In this document: piece by piece, positions 42,719 through 52,066 of the stretch
How the letters are laid out: each line of letters begins with the position of its first letter
How positions within the stretch are numbered: the stretch's first letter is position 1
Source: Flavobacterium sp. Root420
Lineage (GTDB): Bacteria; Bacteroidota; Bacteroidia; Flavobacteriales; Flavobacteriaceae
DNA: 64,000 nucleotides
Direction of reading: 5' to 3'
Assembly (NCBI RefSeq): GCF_001427905.1
Contig: NZ_LMEF01000007.1
Location: forward strand, 1-64,000
The notes under the pieces: model-generated
Databases searched by the model: none
What the model was told of the DNA's origin: nothing
Seen by the model: only the letters and a program-made list of their open reading frames with translations
Made by a program: the position numbers and the translations under genes

Positions 42719-42778
42719 AAACACTAATTTCACTAATTAACACAAATTGAATTGGTGTAAATCTGTGAAATTAGTGTT
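42719..42778. repeat. Inverted repeat between GH28 and GH43
   Basis: Arms AACACTAATTTCAC and GTGAAATTAGTGTT enclose a 30-nt AT-rich loop. It is one more unrelated hairpin in a short intergenic gap of the locus. Confidence 0.75.
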
Positions 42779-42789
42779 CTATTATTGTG

Positions 42790-44364
42790 CTATTCTGTAA
42801 TTGCTTTTTTATCCAGGTCTTTTCCTTTTTTTACGACCGTATTTACATTATGGAATACATTGTTTTTTAGGAAAATATTTTTTGTTTCTTTTCCATCAGC
42901 TTCGATGAAAACATCTGTCGCATTAAATGGAAAATTATTGTTGATCATGATATTCGACGCATTTTCAATTTTAATCACCGGGACTCCTTTGATTGGTGTC
43001 GATGAACCCGCATTGTCTAAAATAAGGTTTTTAGCATCTGATATTTTGAAAGAAGAACCAACTGTTGCATTTACTTTTACATCGTGAAATTCAATATCTG
43101 ATGCTGTAATTACCGTAAAACCTTCTTTGCCATCCATATTAATATTCGAGAAAGAAATGTTCTGAATTGGCATTTCGGAAATTCCACGAACAAATCCCGC
43201 TTTATTTACATTTCCACCCGTAACATTACTGATGTGAATGTTTCTGAAAGTTGGCGTACGTTCTGTAACCGGTTCTGCCGCATTATCTTTATCATAAAAC
43301 AAATCCAAAATAATAGCTTCTTCCTTGATGTTTTTCATCACAATATTATCTACACGAATATCTTCTACAACTCCTCCACGACCACGAGCAGATTTAATAC
43401 GGATTCCACGATCCGTTCCGTCAAAAACACAATTTGAAATCGTGACTTTTTTGATTCCCCCCGACATTTCACTTCCAATAACAACACCGCCATGACCGCT
43501 TAACATCGTGCAATTGGTGATGGTTACGTTTTCAGTTGCTTTTCCGTATTTACGGCCATCGGCATCTCTGCCCGATTTAATGGTAATACAATCATCTCCA
43601 ACACTGATATGGCAATTCGAAATATGAACGTTTGTACAGGAAGAAGGATTAATTCCGTCTGTATTGGGTGAATGCGGATTAAAAATTGAAATTCCGGTAA
43701 CCGTTACGTTATCACAAAATTCAGGATTGATCGTCCAGAAAGGAGAATTCTGAAAAGTAACACCTTCAATCAAAATGTTTTTACAGCCATACGCCTGAAA
43801 GAAAGAAGGTCGGAAAAAGTGTTTGTCAATCGTTCTTTTATAGTAAGGCTCATACACAATTCCTTTGTTTTGCTCGGTCCACATTTTTTGGTATTTGGTT
43901 TCGGGAATTGGGCCTTTGGCAGTTTCGATTCGGTACACTTCATTCCACCACGCTTTTCCCTGACCGTCGATTACACCTCTTCCTTTGATGGTGATATTTT
44001 CGGCATCTTTGGCATAAAATAATGGCGAGAAAGATTTCATTACCAATCCTTCATAACGCATTTCGACATACGGTAAATAATCATCAAAATTGTCTGAAAA
44101 CTTCAAAAGCGCACCCGAATCCAAATGAATCGTGATGTTACTTTTTAATTTTAAAGCCCCCGTTAAATATTCCCCGGCAGGGAAAAAAATGGTTCCGCCA
44201 CCATTCTTTGAAGCTTTTTCAATAGCATTCTGAATGGCTTCGGTGCATTTTATTCCTTTGTTATTTCCGCCTTCATTCAGGATATTCAGCCAGCCATCGT
44301 TAGCGAAAGCGGTGTTGAATCCTGTGATGAAGAATAATACTATTATAATGTTTTTGATTTTCAT
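42790..44364 (-). CDS. GH28 polygalacturonase
   Basis: A 524-residue secreted beta-helix enzyme (signal about 1-21). Family residues are all present: 'NTDGIN' with D236, 'GDDCITIKSG' with D257/D258, 'GHGGVVIGSE' with H291, and 'RGIRIKS' with R322/K324. N-terminal 'IQNAIEKASKNGGGTIFFPAGEY' is the usual beta-helix cap. It hydrolyses alpha-1,4-galacturonan (homogalacturonan); exo-acting and rhamnogalacturonan-specific variants exist. Placed between the GH43 and the GH140-like enzyme; together with the PL1 lyases it would fragment the backbone that carries RG-II. Confidence 0.93.
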   Translation of the reverse strand: MKIKNIIIVLFFITGFNTAFANDGWLNILNEGGNNKGIKCTEAIQNAIEKASKNGGGTIFFPAGEYLTGALKLKSNITIHLDSGALLKFSDNFDDYLPYVEMRYEGLVMKSFSPLFYAKDAENITIKGRGVIDGQGKAWWNEVYRIETAKGPIPETKYQKMWTEQNKGIVYEPYYKRTIDKHFFRPSFFQAYGCKNILIEGVTFQNSPFWTINPEFCDNVTVTGISIFNPHSPNTDGINPSSCTNVHISNCHISVGDDCITIKSGRDADGRKYGKATENVTITNCTMLSGHGGVVIGSEMSGGIKKVTISNCVFDGTDRGIRIKSARGRGGVVEDIRVDNIVMKNIKEEAIILDLFYDKDNAAEPVTERTPTFRNIHISNVTGGNVNKAGFVRGISEMPIQNISFSNINMDGKEGFTVITASDIEFHDVKVNATVGSSFKISDAKNLILDNAGSSTPIKGVPVIKIENASNIMINNNFPFNATDVFIEADGKETKNIFLKNNVFHNVNTVVKKGKDLDKKAITE

Positions 44365-44378
44365 AATGTTTTTGGTTT

Positions 44379-44510
44379 CTCGCAGATCTTGCAGATTTTG
44401 GCAGATCAGCGCAGATTTATTGTTAAAAAAATCTGCAGAATCTGCTTAGATCCTTTTTAAATCTGCGTGAAATTTTTGCTCGCAGATTTAGCAGATTGCG
44501 CGGATTTTTT
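44379..44510. repeat. Repeat-rich inverted element (family D)
   Basis: Several CGCAGAT/ATCTGC units alternate in both orientations across 130 bp, with the arms CTCGCAGATCTTGCAGATTT and mirror-related units such as AATCTGCAGAATCTGC. Related elements lie at 25410, 26456 and within 61844-62013. Confidence 0.65.
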
Positions 44511-44525
44511 CTAATATTATTGCGT

Positions 44526-45926
44526 TTAATTAGATCTCAAAATCAAAACCCAGTCATTACCATCTTTTTTAATTCCCAAAGGCTGGAACTCTTTGGTTCC
44601 TGTATTATTAATACTTCCAATTTTGATTTCTTTTCCGTTTCTTGGATTGTACCAGCTTGCTTTTACTTTATCACCAGCAATTTTTCCCATATTCACTTCC
44701 ATTCTTTTCCCGTTGTAAGTGTAAATCAAAGCATAGTTTTGTCCTCTTATTGCTGCCAGATAATCATATCGTGATCCTTGGTTTGCGATTAAAGTTTCAT
44801 CTGGAACTCCTTCTAAAAACGGAAATTGCAACATCAGCTTTTTAATGTAAATCATTTGTTTAGCGCCCGGGGCATTAATAGCTGAAGTCCATAATTCTTT
44901 GTTTCCGTAAGCTGGTTTATCACCTTTTCGGAACATTTGCATTACCGCATTATGTCCGTATGTATAACCTGCAGCGCCTGATAAAACCGACCAATATCCA
45001 TAACGGCGAACGTCACTTGCTGTCCATTTTGGCTGTAAAGTATCGTGTAAACCATGCGGAATTCCTTCATAAGACGGCTCCCCGTCCAGCGTAGGTTTTG
45101 TTGGTTTTAATTCGAAATCTCTTAAAACGAATTTATAATTGTCTTCTTTGAAATTTGTTTTCACTGAATCCTGGTCGTATCTTCTGTGACCCGATTGAAA
45201 CATATTGAAATCTAACCATTTTGCGTTATGATAATTTTCAGAAGAATCGGTTCTTCCAAAAGGATGAAAAGTCACTAACTGATCTGGATTGCTGGTTTTC
45301 AACGTACTTCCAATCGCATTCCAGATATCCATAAATTCGTTTCCGTGTGTATCACCTCCATTTAACCAAATCACGTTGGTTTTGTTTTTATAACGATTGG
45401 CCAAAAACGTTGCATATTCAATTGCTTGTTCTTTGCTAACTTTATTTCCTTTTGAAACATTGGTTCCCCAAACAGGAACCATCGCAAGGTAAATTCCGTT
45501 CTTGCGAGCTACTTCTAAAGTATAATCTACGTGGTCCCAATAGTCGTATTCTTTTTTGCTATTGAAATTATTTCCAGCCGTAATGAAAGGTTTAGAAACA
45601 TCCTCGTTAATCAAAGCGGCACTTCCATAAATATTTACAGCGTTGATGTTATGCAAAACCATCACCTGAACAACATTAAATCCTTTTGCTTTTCGGTCCT
45701 TAAAATATTTATCTACTCCTGCTCTGTCCAGTTTTCCGAATGTCAGCCAACCGGTATCGCCTAACCAGAAAAACGGTTTCTCGTCTTCGGTTACAAAATA
45801 ATGCTGGTTTTTTGAAACCTTAATTTTTGGCAAAGCGCCTTTTTCTGCAGATTGAGAATATCCGCTTTGTGCAGTTAGCAGAAAGCTTAGACCGAGGGCG
45901 TATAGATATTTAATTTTCAGATTCAT
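44526..45926 (-). CDS. DUF4038/GH140-type apiosidase-like hydrolase
   Basis: A 466-residue secreted enzyme when started at the Met at 45926, which opens the signal peptide. It is a TIM-barrel protein of the DUF4038 group: 'QHYFVTEDEKPFFWLGDTGW' near the N-terminus, 'VIWLNGGDTHG' with candidate acid/base D192, and 'KPTLDGEPSYEG' with candidate nucleophile E283. A small C-terminal sandwich ends at 'DWVLILRSN' (putative collagen-binding type). GH140 contains the apiosidase that cuts D-apiose from galacturonic acid at the root of RG-II side chains A and B. Assignment rests on motif spacing and context; other DUF4038 activities exist. Confidence 0.78.
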   Translation of the reverse strand: MNLKIKYLYALGLSFLLTAQSGYSQSAEKGALPKIKVSKNQHYFVTEDEKPFFWLGDTGWLTFGKLDRAGVDKYFKDRKAKGFNVVQVMVLHNINAVNIYGSAALINEDVSKPFITAGNNFNSKKEYDYWDHVDYTLEVARKNGIYLAMVPVWGTNVSKGNKVSKEQAIEYATFLANRYKNKTNVIWLNGGDTHGNEFMDIWNAIGSTLKTSNPDQLVTFHPFGRTDSSENYHNAKWLDFNMFQSGHRRYDQDSVKTNFKEDNYKFVLRDFELKPTKPTLDGEPSYEGIPHGLHDTLQPKWTASDVRRYGYWSVLSGAAGYTYGHNAVMQMFRKGDKPAYGNKELWTSAINAPGAKQMIYIKKLMLQFPFLEGVPDETLIANQGSRYDYLAAIRGQNYALIYTYNGKRMEVNMGKIAGDKVKASWYNPRNGKEIKIGSINNTGTKEFQPLGIKKDGNDWVLILRSN

Positions 45927-45962
45927 TTTGGTTTTATTTTGAATTATTTTTTTTGCGTTTAT

Positions 45963-46026
45963 TAGCCACGAATTCACGAATTTTTTAATTTCAGCACAAT
46001 TAGAATAATTCGTGAATTCGTGGCTA
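45963..46026. repeat. Inverted repeat (family C, second copy)
   Basis: Arms TAGCCACGAATTCACGAATT and mirror, with a loop of about 24 nt. The arms are the same as at 35258-35352, although the flanking genes are unrelated. It fills the gap to within 10 bp of the next gene's stop. Confidence 0.8.
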
Positions 46027-46035
46027 ACTACTATT

Positions 46036-49000
46036 TTATTTTTTTACTACAAAAAGTACTTTTTCTTTTATTTCAGAAGCCGGAATGGTAGCATTTTTCC
46101 CGCCTTTGATGTTTGCTTTTTTAGTGAAATTTCCGGTTGCAGCGTTTATGGCGTAAACTTCGAAATCTCCTTTATAAGCTGAAAGATCAAGGGTTACTTC
46201 TTTTTCATTTTTAATATAAAAAAGATAACTGTTTCCTTTATTTTCTAATTTCCAGATGTTGTCTGAAAACGTATTTCCTTCAACTAATTTCATTTGGCTT
46301 AAAGCCGAATAAAATTCCGGAAGCGCGATTTTTGGAATATTAGGTAATGACGCTCCTGCCATTAATGCTGGCCATCCAAATCTTGAAGATCCGTCAGTTG
46401 AATATAAAATTACTTTATCCCGATATTTTTCGCGGTATTCACGAACGGCGCGATACACCTGATCGTCTGTTTCTTTTCCGGTTTTTAGTTTTCTCGCATG
46501 TTGTCTTGGTGCTAAATTTAAACCGCCTTGTGGCGCATACGCTGAGCCGTCTTCTTTGTAATACCAGTAACGAATATCAATTGCGTCTACTGTTTTGGTT
46601 CTTTGAGCATCATTCAAAATGGCGTCCTGAACATCTTTGGTAGCACTTAAACCAATAATTCCTTTTTTGCCGGTTTCGTCTTTCCACTTCTGAACTTCAT
46701 CAATCCAAAATTGCATAAAGTGAAGCGGTCCAGTATATTCGGCACTTGTCAACTGAATTACGTTGCTGTTGTCCTGAAAGTTTTCCAATGATTTACGAAT
46801 AAATCCCTGATGTAATTTTCTTCTCGCAGGACTGTTAACATCATAAAACTGTTCGGCCATAAAAATACGTTTATCACCTGCATAAGGCGGCGGCTCCGGA
46901 AAACCTGTACTATTAATATTATTTGCCGAACGCCATGGAGAGCTTGCCCAATGCGCACCAGCCTCTATAATATTATGCTGAAAATATTGCTGATTGACTA
47001 ATAATTGTCCTTTGGTTTCTGCCAAATCAGCAAAAAGTGATAGACGATCCCAATACCAGTCATTGAATTTTGTCAAATCATATTTACTCAATTGATCCCA
47101 AGCCAAATCTTGGCCGCTTCTTGCAAATGGCTGCTCATAAAACGGAGGCCAGACATCAGCATCAAAGCGGCGAACTCTTTCGTGATCGTCCATTCTGCGC
47201 TCGTACCATAAACCGTAGTTATGTTCTAAAGCAACCATATTATTGGTACTTAAATAATCTGTTACTTCACTGATGTTATCCGTAAGTCCGGTTCCTGTTC
47301 TTCCGGGAACAAATCTCGTAACATGAGGCAATGACTTTGATAAATCAGTATCTCTCAAACTTCCTCTCCACCAAGGCACACTTAATCTATTTCCGGCAAT
47401 TACTTTTCCGTCATAAGTCAACCAGCCGTTTTGAGTCACTACTTTAGTATTGGAACTATTATTTTGTGTGGAATTTATTTTTAAATCATTCGCATTTTTT
47501 AAACCTGAAGCATTTGTATCGATTGGATTCGCTTTCGAAACTTCGGCAATCCATTCTAATAAACTCTCTTTTGGAGCCACAGAATTTTTAGTTAATTCCT
47601 GTGCTACTTCGACAGCCGGACTTGATGACGGTTCAGAACCTAAATCATAAATAAATGCTTTCACAGGAAGTTGTCCCAAGCGACTTTCTAATTGTGCGTA
47701 AAACAAACTTCTCGGGCTGATATGACCGTTTACCTCTTTCCAGTGACCATCGCCTGCCATAATTCCGCCCCAAACCCCAAAAGCCCAGTTTTGTGCTGTT
47801 GGTGGACTATACAATTCTATTTTAGATGCCGACGTTTCCCAGATCACACTATTCGCTGCTGTCCATCCTGCGCCTCTGCCGTTTTGTTCTCTATTATTAT
47901 AACTTAAAGCATGTCCGTCTATATAAGTAACATCAAACAATACTCCGGTTGCCCAGCTTCCAATCGCGCCACTATTATTGAAAGGCAAGTAGGATTCGCA
48001 TTGTATAAACACATTTGGCCCTGTAGTTCCAAATCCACCTACTGCAAAATCGTGGTACCCATATTCTGAATAACAACGTTGAAATAAGGTTTGTTGCCCT
48101 TCTGTATAAAAAGTATGACGTCTAAAACCACCGATTTCCGAAACGGGTTCGGTTGCGATACAATCTTCAACGGTAATTTGTTGAGCCGATTTTAATAACG
48201 CTACGGCACCACCAGAAAAATGCTTGAAATTCACTTGTTTCACCCAGGCATTCTTCGTGTTTTCGATGCTAATTCCTAACCATCTGTGTTCTTCGTCTTT
48301 TGGTTTTGACTGATCATAAGTTGATTTCATCAGAATATTTTCGATTCCGATTTCCTCAATTCTTCCTGGCCATGAATAAACTGTTGCTTTTGACGGTCCG
48401 TAAACCTCATCCAAAGTCATAGTCAACGGCGCGTTTAATGTCACTTCATTACCATTGATTTTGGTAACCACTCTGTTCCAGCTAATATCCCAATCATTTT
48501 TTTTCCATCCAACCCAACCGGTTTCGGCTCCAAAATCATCCATTTTTAACTCTTTAATCCAATTATCAGTTAAAGGTTTGGTGATGATAATTTCATCAGA
48601 TGATTTTAATTTAGCAGTATTTTTTAATTGAATTTTTGTTGTTCCAAGTGGTGTATAACTTGTATTGAATTCAACGGTTTCACCCAGTTTTTTATCATCA
48701 ACGCCTAAAATTCTAATGACAGCCTCTCTTTTTAATCCGGTTCCCAAAAGAATGGTTCCGTCTTCACTGTTTCCGCTTCCGCGTAAAACCACTCCCGATT
48801 TTCTGATGAATAAAGTTCCGCCGATTTTAAATGTTCCTTTGTCTAAAAGAACAGCACCGCGAAAACCTGATTTATTGGGTTTCAAATTACTCACATAATC
48901 AATTGCAGCCTGAATTCGTTGGGTTGCATCTTCTTCTTGTTTCGGAACAAAAATTTTATTCTCCACATTTGGAATTGCTTTTTCAGAAGTCCTATATCCT

Positions 49001-49194
49001 GCATACGAAAAATCAGGAATTTGATTTTCTTTAGCATCCATAGTAAAAGAAAGTTTTCCTTCTTTTGTTTTTACGATATCAGGGAAAGTGTTTTGGGCTG
49101 TTCCGATGTTTGCATTTAAAAACAAAGCGAAACAAAACACAAACAGTTTGTTTTTTTGAAGAGGGATTATATTTTTTAGATAAGTAAAATTCAC
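46036..49194 (-). CDS. Two-domain beta-helix / DUF6298-like enzyme of unassigned activity
   Basis: A 1052-residue secreted protein (signal about 1-33). Residues about 85-545 are a right-handed beta-helix of the pectate-lyase superfamily ('RIQAAIDYVSNLKPNKSGFRG', 'LLDKGTFKIGGTLFIRKSGV', 'GVVLRGSGNSEDGTILLGTG'). After a Ser/Asn-rich linker (about 545-610) a second catalytic-looking domain follows (about 615-960), with 'WWRGSLRDTDLSKSLPHVTR', 'NNMVALEHNYGLWYERR', 'IQLTSAEYTGPLHFMQFW' and 'ILYSTDGSSRFGWPALMAG', consistent with a TIM barrel of the DUF6298 type. A small C-terminal sandwich closes it. Acids in 'ALEHNYG' and 'TSAEYTG' are candidate catalytic pairs. The substrate is presumably pectin; no activity can be named. 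Confidence 0.72.
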   Translation of the reverse strand: MNFTYLKNIIPLQKNKLFVFCFALFLNANIGTAQNTFPDIVKTKEGKLSFTMDAKENQIPDFSYAGYRTSEKAIPNVENKIFVPKQEEDATQRIQAAIDYVSNLKPNKSGFRGAVLLDKGTFKIGGTLFIRKSGVVLRGSGNSEDGTILLGTGLKREAVIRILGVDDKKLGETVEFNTSYTPLGTTKIQLKNTAKLKSSDEIIITKPLTDNWIKELKMDDFGAETGWVGWKKNDWDISWNRVVTKINGNEVTLNAPLTMTLDEVYGPSKATVYSWPGRIEEIGIENILMKSTYDQSKPKDEEHRWLGISIENTKNAWVKQVNFKHFSGGAVALLKSAQQITVEDCIATEPVSEIGGFRRHTFYTEGQQTLFQRCYSEYGYHDFAVGGFGTTGPNVFIQCESYLPFNNSGAIGSWATGVLFDVTYIDGHALSYNNREQNGRGAGWTAANSVIWETSASKIELYSPPTAQNWAFGVWGGIMAGDGHWKEVNGHISPRSLFYAQLESRLGQLPVKAFIYDLGSEPSSSPAVEVAQELTKNSVAPKESLLEWIAEVSKANPIDTNASGLKNANDLKINSTQNNSSNTKVVTQNGWLTYDGKVIAGNRLSVPWWRGSLRDTDLSKSLPHVTRFVPGRTGTGLTDNISEVTDYLSTNNMVALEHNYGLWYERRMDDHERVRRFDADVWPPFYEQPFARSGQDLAWDQLSKYDLTKFNDWYWDRLSLFADLAETKGQLLVNQQYFQHNIIEAGAHWASSPWRSANNINSTGFPEPPPYAGDKRIFMAEQFYDVNSPARRKLHQGFIRKSLENFQDNSNVIQLTSAEYTGPLHFMQFWIDEVQKWKDETGKKGIIGLSATKDVQDAILNDAQRTKTVDAIDIRYWYYKEDGSAYAPQGGLNLAPRQHARKLKTGKETDDQVYRAVREYREKYRDKVILYSTDGSSRFGWPALMAGASLPNIPKIALPEFYSALSQMKLVEGNTFSDNIWKLENKGNSYLFYIKNEKEVTLDLSAYKGDFEVYAINAATGNFTKKANIKGGKNATIPASEIKEKVLFVVKK

Positions 49195-49507
49195 CTTAAT
49201 TTTATTTTAGATTTCTGAGTTTAGATTTTAGATTTAAAATTAGCCATTTAAGGACTAATAAATCTCTAAAATCCTACTTCGCCATCTTGTCAATTTCGAC
49301 CAAGGAGAAATCACACTAGAAATTCCGCTTTGCAAATCGCCAATCTTTGTCGAGTTACGCGTGTGATTTCTCCTTCGTCGAAATGACAAACTTTGAACTT
49401 ATTTTAATTTTAAATTTTCGAGTTTAGATTATTTTGAAAGTAGTTTCTCATTTGAGAATCTTGTCTCTTTGCTCTTTATTCTATTCTCTATATTCCATCT
49501 TCTAAAT
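49195..49507. repeat. Family E inverted repeat in a 313-bp gap
   Basis: 49287-49389 is a hairpin with arms AAGGAGAAATCACAC and GTGTGATTTCTCCTT and the shared core AATCGCCAATCTTTGTCGAG. The rest is AT-rich simple sequence (TTTAGATTTTAGATTT near 49220 and a TCTTTATTCTATTCTCT run near 49477). No promoter box was recognised. Confidence 0.7.
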
Positions 49508-51208
49508 TTACTGCAATAACACTTTCGACAATGTATCCGTATTATTTTCAAATTTGGTCCAGTCTACTTTTTTAGTCGGATCGATTCCGTTAAAGTATTT
49601 TTCAAGATTGGTATAACCATCTCCATTTGAATCTTTATTAGCATCAGAAGCGTCATTTGGATTCAAACCAAATTTCTTTTCCCATGCATCCGGAATTCCG
49701 TCGTTATCAGAATCTTTATAAGCTTTTCCTTTGTATTCCGGATATCCGCCAACCTGATTTGGATTGGTAATAATTCCTTTTTTATACGAATCAGCTGGTA
49801 ATCTTCTTTTGATAAATGCCGCACCAATTGCATTTTCTAAACCGTCTTTCGCTTCAATTTTCCCTGTCCGAACTTGTTTAATTACGCGTTCATCAACGGC
49901 ATCTCTTTTTGGTAAAGTTGCTCCAACATTTTTCAATACAAATTCATATGCTTCTTCTGCCTTCATGATTGTAATATTTGGCATTGAGAATGCTTTTGGT
50001 TGTTTAATACTTTCTAAATAACCTTTGGTTTCTTCAGCTGAAAGATCTTCTAATTGTATGCCGCCGTTCCAGTTATCTGCTGTAACTTCCGGAGATCCGT
50101 CAATATAATTTCCGGCAACATATGCTCTTCCGTATGTTTTAGGTTTCATATATCCAGATTCCGGTTTTAGAATTCTGTAACGAATTGGCTGATCTGTTGG
50201 TGTTATGGGTCCCGGTTTAAAATAATTATTGATGATGTTGAACATCGAACGATAATCACCTCCGTCCAAAGAACGATTCCACCAGTTGAAAATCACATTA
50301 TTTACAAAATTAAAATCACCATACATTCCGATAGAAGCATTTCTTGAAATGTTATCGGCCCATAAGTTACGCATAAATGTGCTATTTAAACCACCAATTG
50401 TACTTCCAAATGCATGATTGTAAGTATCTAAGCCTTCAGAAGAGATTGTATTTTGAATGGTAATATTACAGGCAGGCAATTTTTCCAGTTTTGATTTGTC
50501 ATTTGCCTGAAACTGGTGTCGGTATAAGGAGATGTTTTCATCTAATCCCCAGCTTACAGAACAGTGATCTACAATAATGTTCCCAATAGGATTTCCGCCC
50601 AGCGCATCATCTCTACGGGTAACTTCAGTTTCACCTCTGCGGAAACGCATATGTCTGATAATTACGTCGTGTGTATCAATTTCCAATGTTTCTCCGGCAA
50701 TACAAATTCCATCGCCAGGAGCAGTTTGTCCGGCAATGGTAACATACGGCGCGCGCATGCTGATGCGTTTTTTTAATTTGATGATTCCTGAAACGTTGAA
50801 TACGATTGTTCTCGCTCCAACAGCTTCACAAGCTTCCCTGAAAGTTCCTTTTCCGCTGTCTTCCAAACTGGTTACAACAAATATTTTTCCGCCTCTTCCG
50901 CCTGGTGTAAAAGCACCACCGCCTTCAGCTCCCGGGAAAGCAGGAATATCGGAATGAACAAAATCTTTAGGATAAGAAGCCCAAGGCAAATACGGGCGGC
51001 CTAATTTGGCTTCCGCCTGAATCGTACTATAATTAGCTGTCCAGATTTCGGCCAGTCTTTTTTCTTCATCGGCTAAAATCGCATCAGTTTTATCCTGAAG
51101 CGGTTTTGGGATTTCTGGGTATTGTGCATACGCTGTAGAGAAGAAAGAACAAAATGACAGGATCATCATTGTTCTTTTCAGGGTGGTCTTTTGGAAATTG
51201 TTTTTCAT
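49508..51208 (-). CDS. PL1 family pectate lyase (1)
   Basis: A 566-residue secreted enzyme (signal about 1-28, ending 'TAYAQ'). The parallel beta-helix begins at 'IPAFPGAEGGGAFTPGGRGG' (about 89-108) and shows 'TSLEDSGKGTFREACEAVGA', 'VTIAGQTAPGDGICIAG' and 'HDVIIRHMRFRRGE'. A C-terminal 'DSDNDGIPDAWEKKFGLNPND' calcium-binding (thrombospondin type 3-like) repeat ends the protein. It cleaves homogalacturonan by beta-elimination with calcium. It is closely related to the PL1 gene at 52067, with the DUF3826 gene between them, suggesting a duplication. Confidence 0.93.
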   Translation of the reverse strand: MKNNFQKTTLKRTMMILSFCSFFSTAYAQYPEIPKPLQDKTDAILADEEKRLAEIWTANYSTIQAEAKLGRPYLPWASYPKDFVHSDIPAFPGAEGGGAFTPGGRGGKIFVVTSLEDSGKGTFREACEAVGARTIVFNVSGIIKLKKRISMRAPYVTIAGQTAPGDGICIAGETLEIDTHDVIIRHMRFRRGETEVTRRDDALGGNPIGNIIVDHCSVSWGLDENISLYRHQFQANDKSKLEKLPACNITIQNTISSEGLDTYNHAFGSTIGGLNSTFMRNLWADNISRNASIGMYGDFNFVNNVIFNWWNRSLDGGDYRSMFNIINNYFKPGPITPTDQPIRYRILKPESGYMKPKTYGRAYVAGNYIDGSPEVTADNWNGGIQLEDLSAEETKGYLESIKQPKAFSMPNITIMKAEEAYEFVLKNVGATLPKRDAVDERVIKQVRTGKIEAKDGLENAIGAAFIKRRLPADSYKKGIITNPNQVGGYPEYKGKAYKDSDNDGIPDAWEKKFGLNPNDASDANKDSNGDGYTNLEKYFNGIDPTKKVDWTKFENNTDTLSKVLLQ

Positions 51209-51309
51209 GAGAGTTAGTCTGAAGTTTATAGGTTAGAACAGTTTGACACTATAATTTATAAAAGGTTTAATTTAAAAATGTTAAATTAACACTTATTAAA
51301 AATTAGCCT

Positions 51310-51984
51310 CTATTCCTTCTTTTTATTCTTTTCTCTTTCTTCAACACGTTTGTGCCAATCAGCACTTTCCTTGTTTAAATCGTAACCTTGTTTTGACAAA
51401 TAGTTATTGATTCTTCCTTTGTATTTACCAAACCAGGCATGTTTTTCTTTAGAGGAACCACCATCCATTGCATGTTCTCTGGCTTCTACTAAAGCTTTAT
51501 AAATGTAATCTTTTTGTTCTGCCGTTAAATTAGGCAACATATCCTGATATCCCGCATAAGTAATAGGCAAAACACCATACGTCATTCCGTCTTTTACTGC
51601 TGTAATTTTATCTTCTGATAATTGAGCTCCTAATTTTTTCAGATAAGCTTTGTGCAGTTTATCAATAGCTGTATCTGCTTTTGATTTTAACTTATCAATT
51701 TTCTCGTTTTGTTTCTCTTTTGCTAAACTGGTGTCTTCTTTAATTTTTTTGATTTCAGCATCTCTTTCATCCTGAATTTTACTTAAATCTCTAAATTGTT
51801 GTGCAATAATATCGGTTACTGCTTTTTCTTTTGCAGGATTTGCCAACTCGAGTTTTGCAACAATTTTAGAAGCTCTTTCGTTGGTTACTTTGATGTATTC
51901 CGGATCTAAATGTTGTTGTGCGATTCCATTAAAGAATACCAATAGCAACATTAAAACACTTATATTTAATTTACTTTTTGACAT
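51310..51984 (-). CDS. DUF3826 secreted protein
   Basis: A 224-residue secreted protein (signal about 1-22). The mature chain is almost entirely helical and highly charged; residues about 55-115 ('DIIAQQFRDLSKIQDERDAEIKK...') look like a coiled coil. The C-terminal half has 'GVLPITYAGYQDMLPNLTAEQKDYIYKALVEAREHAMDGGSSKEKHAWFGKYKGRINNYL' in pieces matching DUF3826, a Bacteroidota family of unknown function often found in pectin loci. It lies between the two sister PL1 genes, 101 and 82 bp away. It could be a periplasmic chaperone or adaptor for the lyases, but nothing in the sequence proves that. Confidence 0.75.
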   Translation of the reverse strand: MSKSKLNISVLMLLLVFFNGIAQQHLDPEYIKVTNERASKIVAKLELANPAKEKAVTDIIAQQFRDLSKIQDERDAEIKKIKEDTSLAKEKQNEKIDKLKSKADTAIDKLHKAYLKKLGAQLSEDKITAVKDGMTYGVLPITYAGYQDMLPNLTAEQKDYIYKALVEAREHAMDGGSSKEKHAWFGKYKGRINNYLSKQGYDLNKESADWHKRVEEREKNKKKE

Positions 51985-52017
51985 GATTTTTAATTTTGAA
52001 ATTTCTGCTTGAAAAAA

Positions 52018-52057
52018 ACATTCTTATTTCACGGTTTTCATCATGAAATAAGAATGT
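52018..52057. repeat. Hairpin between PL1 (2) and DUF3826
   Basis: Arms ACATTCTTATTTCA and TGAAATAAGAATGT around a 12-nt loop, 10 bp from the PL1 stop. It lacks a U-run on the minus strand, so it is more likely an mRNA stabiliser or processing site than a full terminator. Confidence 0.7.
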
Positions 52058-52066
52058 CATTTAAAA

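Noticed and set aside
50577..50957. 126-aa plus-strand ORF inside PL1 (and a similar one at 53115-53330)
   Set aside because: Mirror frames of conserved PL1 motifs; they recur only because the two lyases are paralogues.
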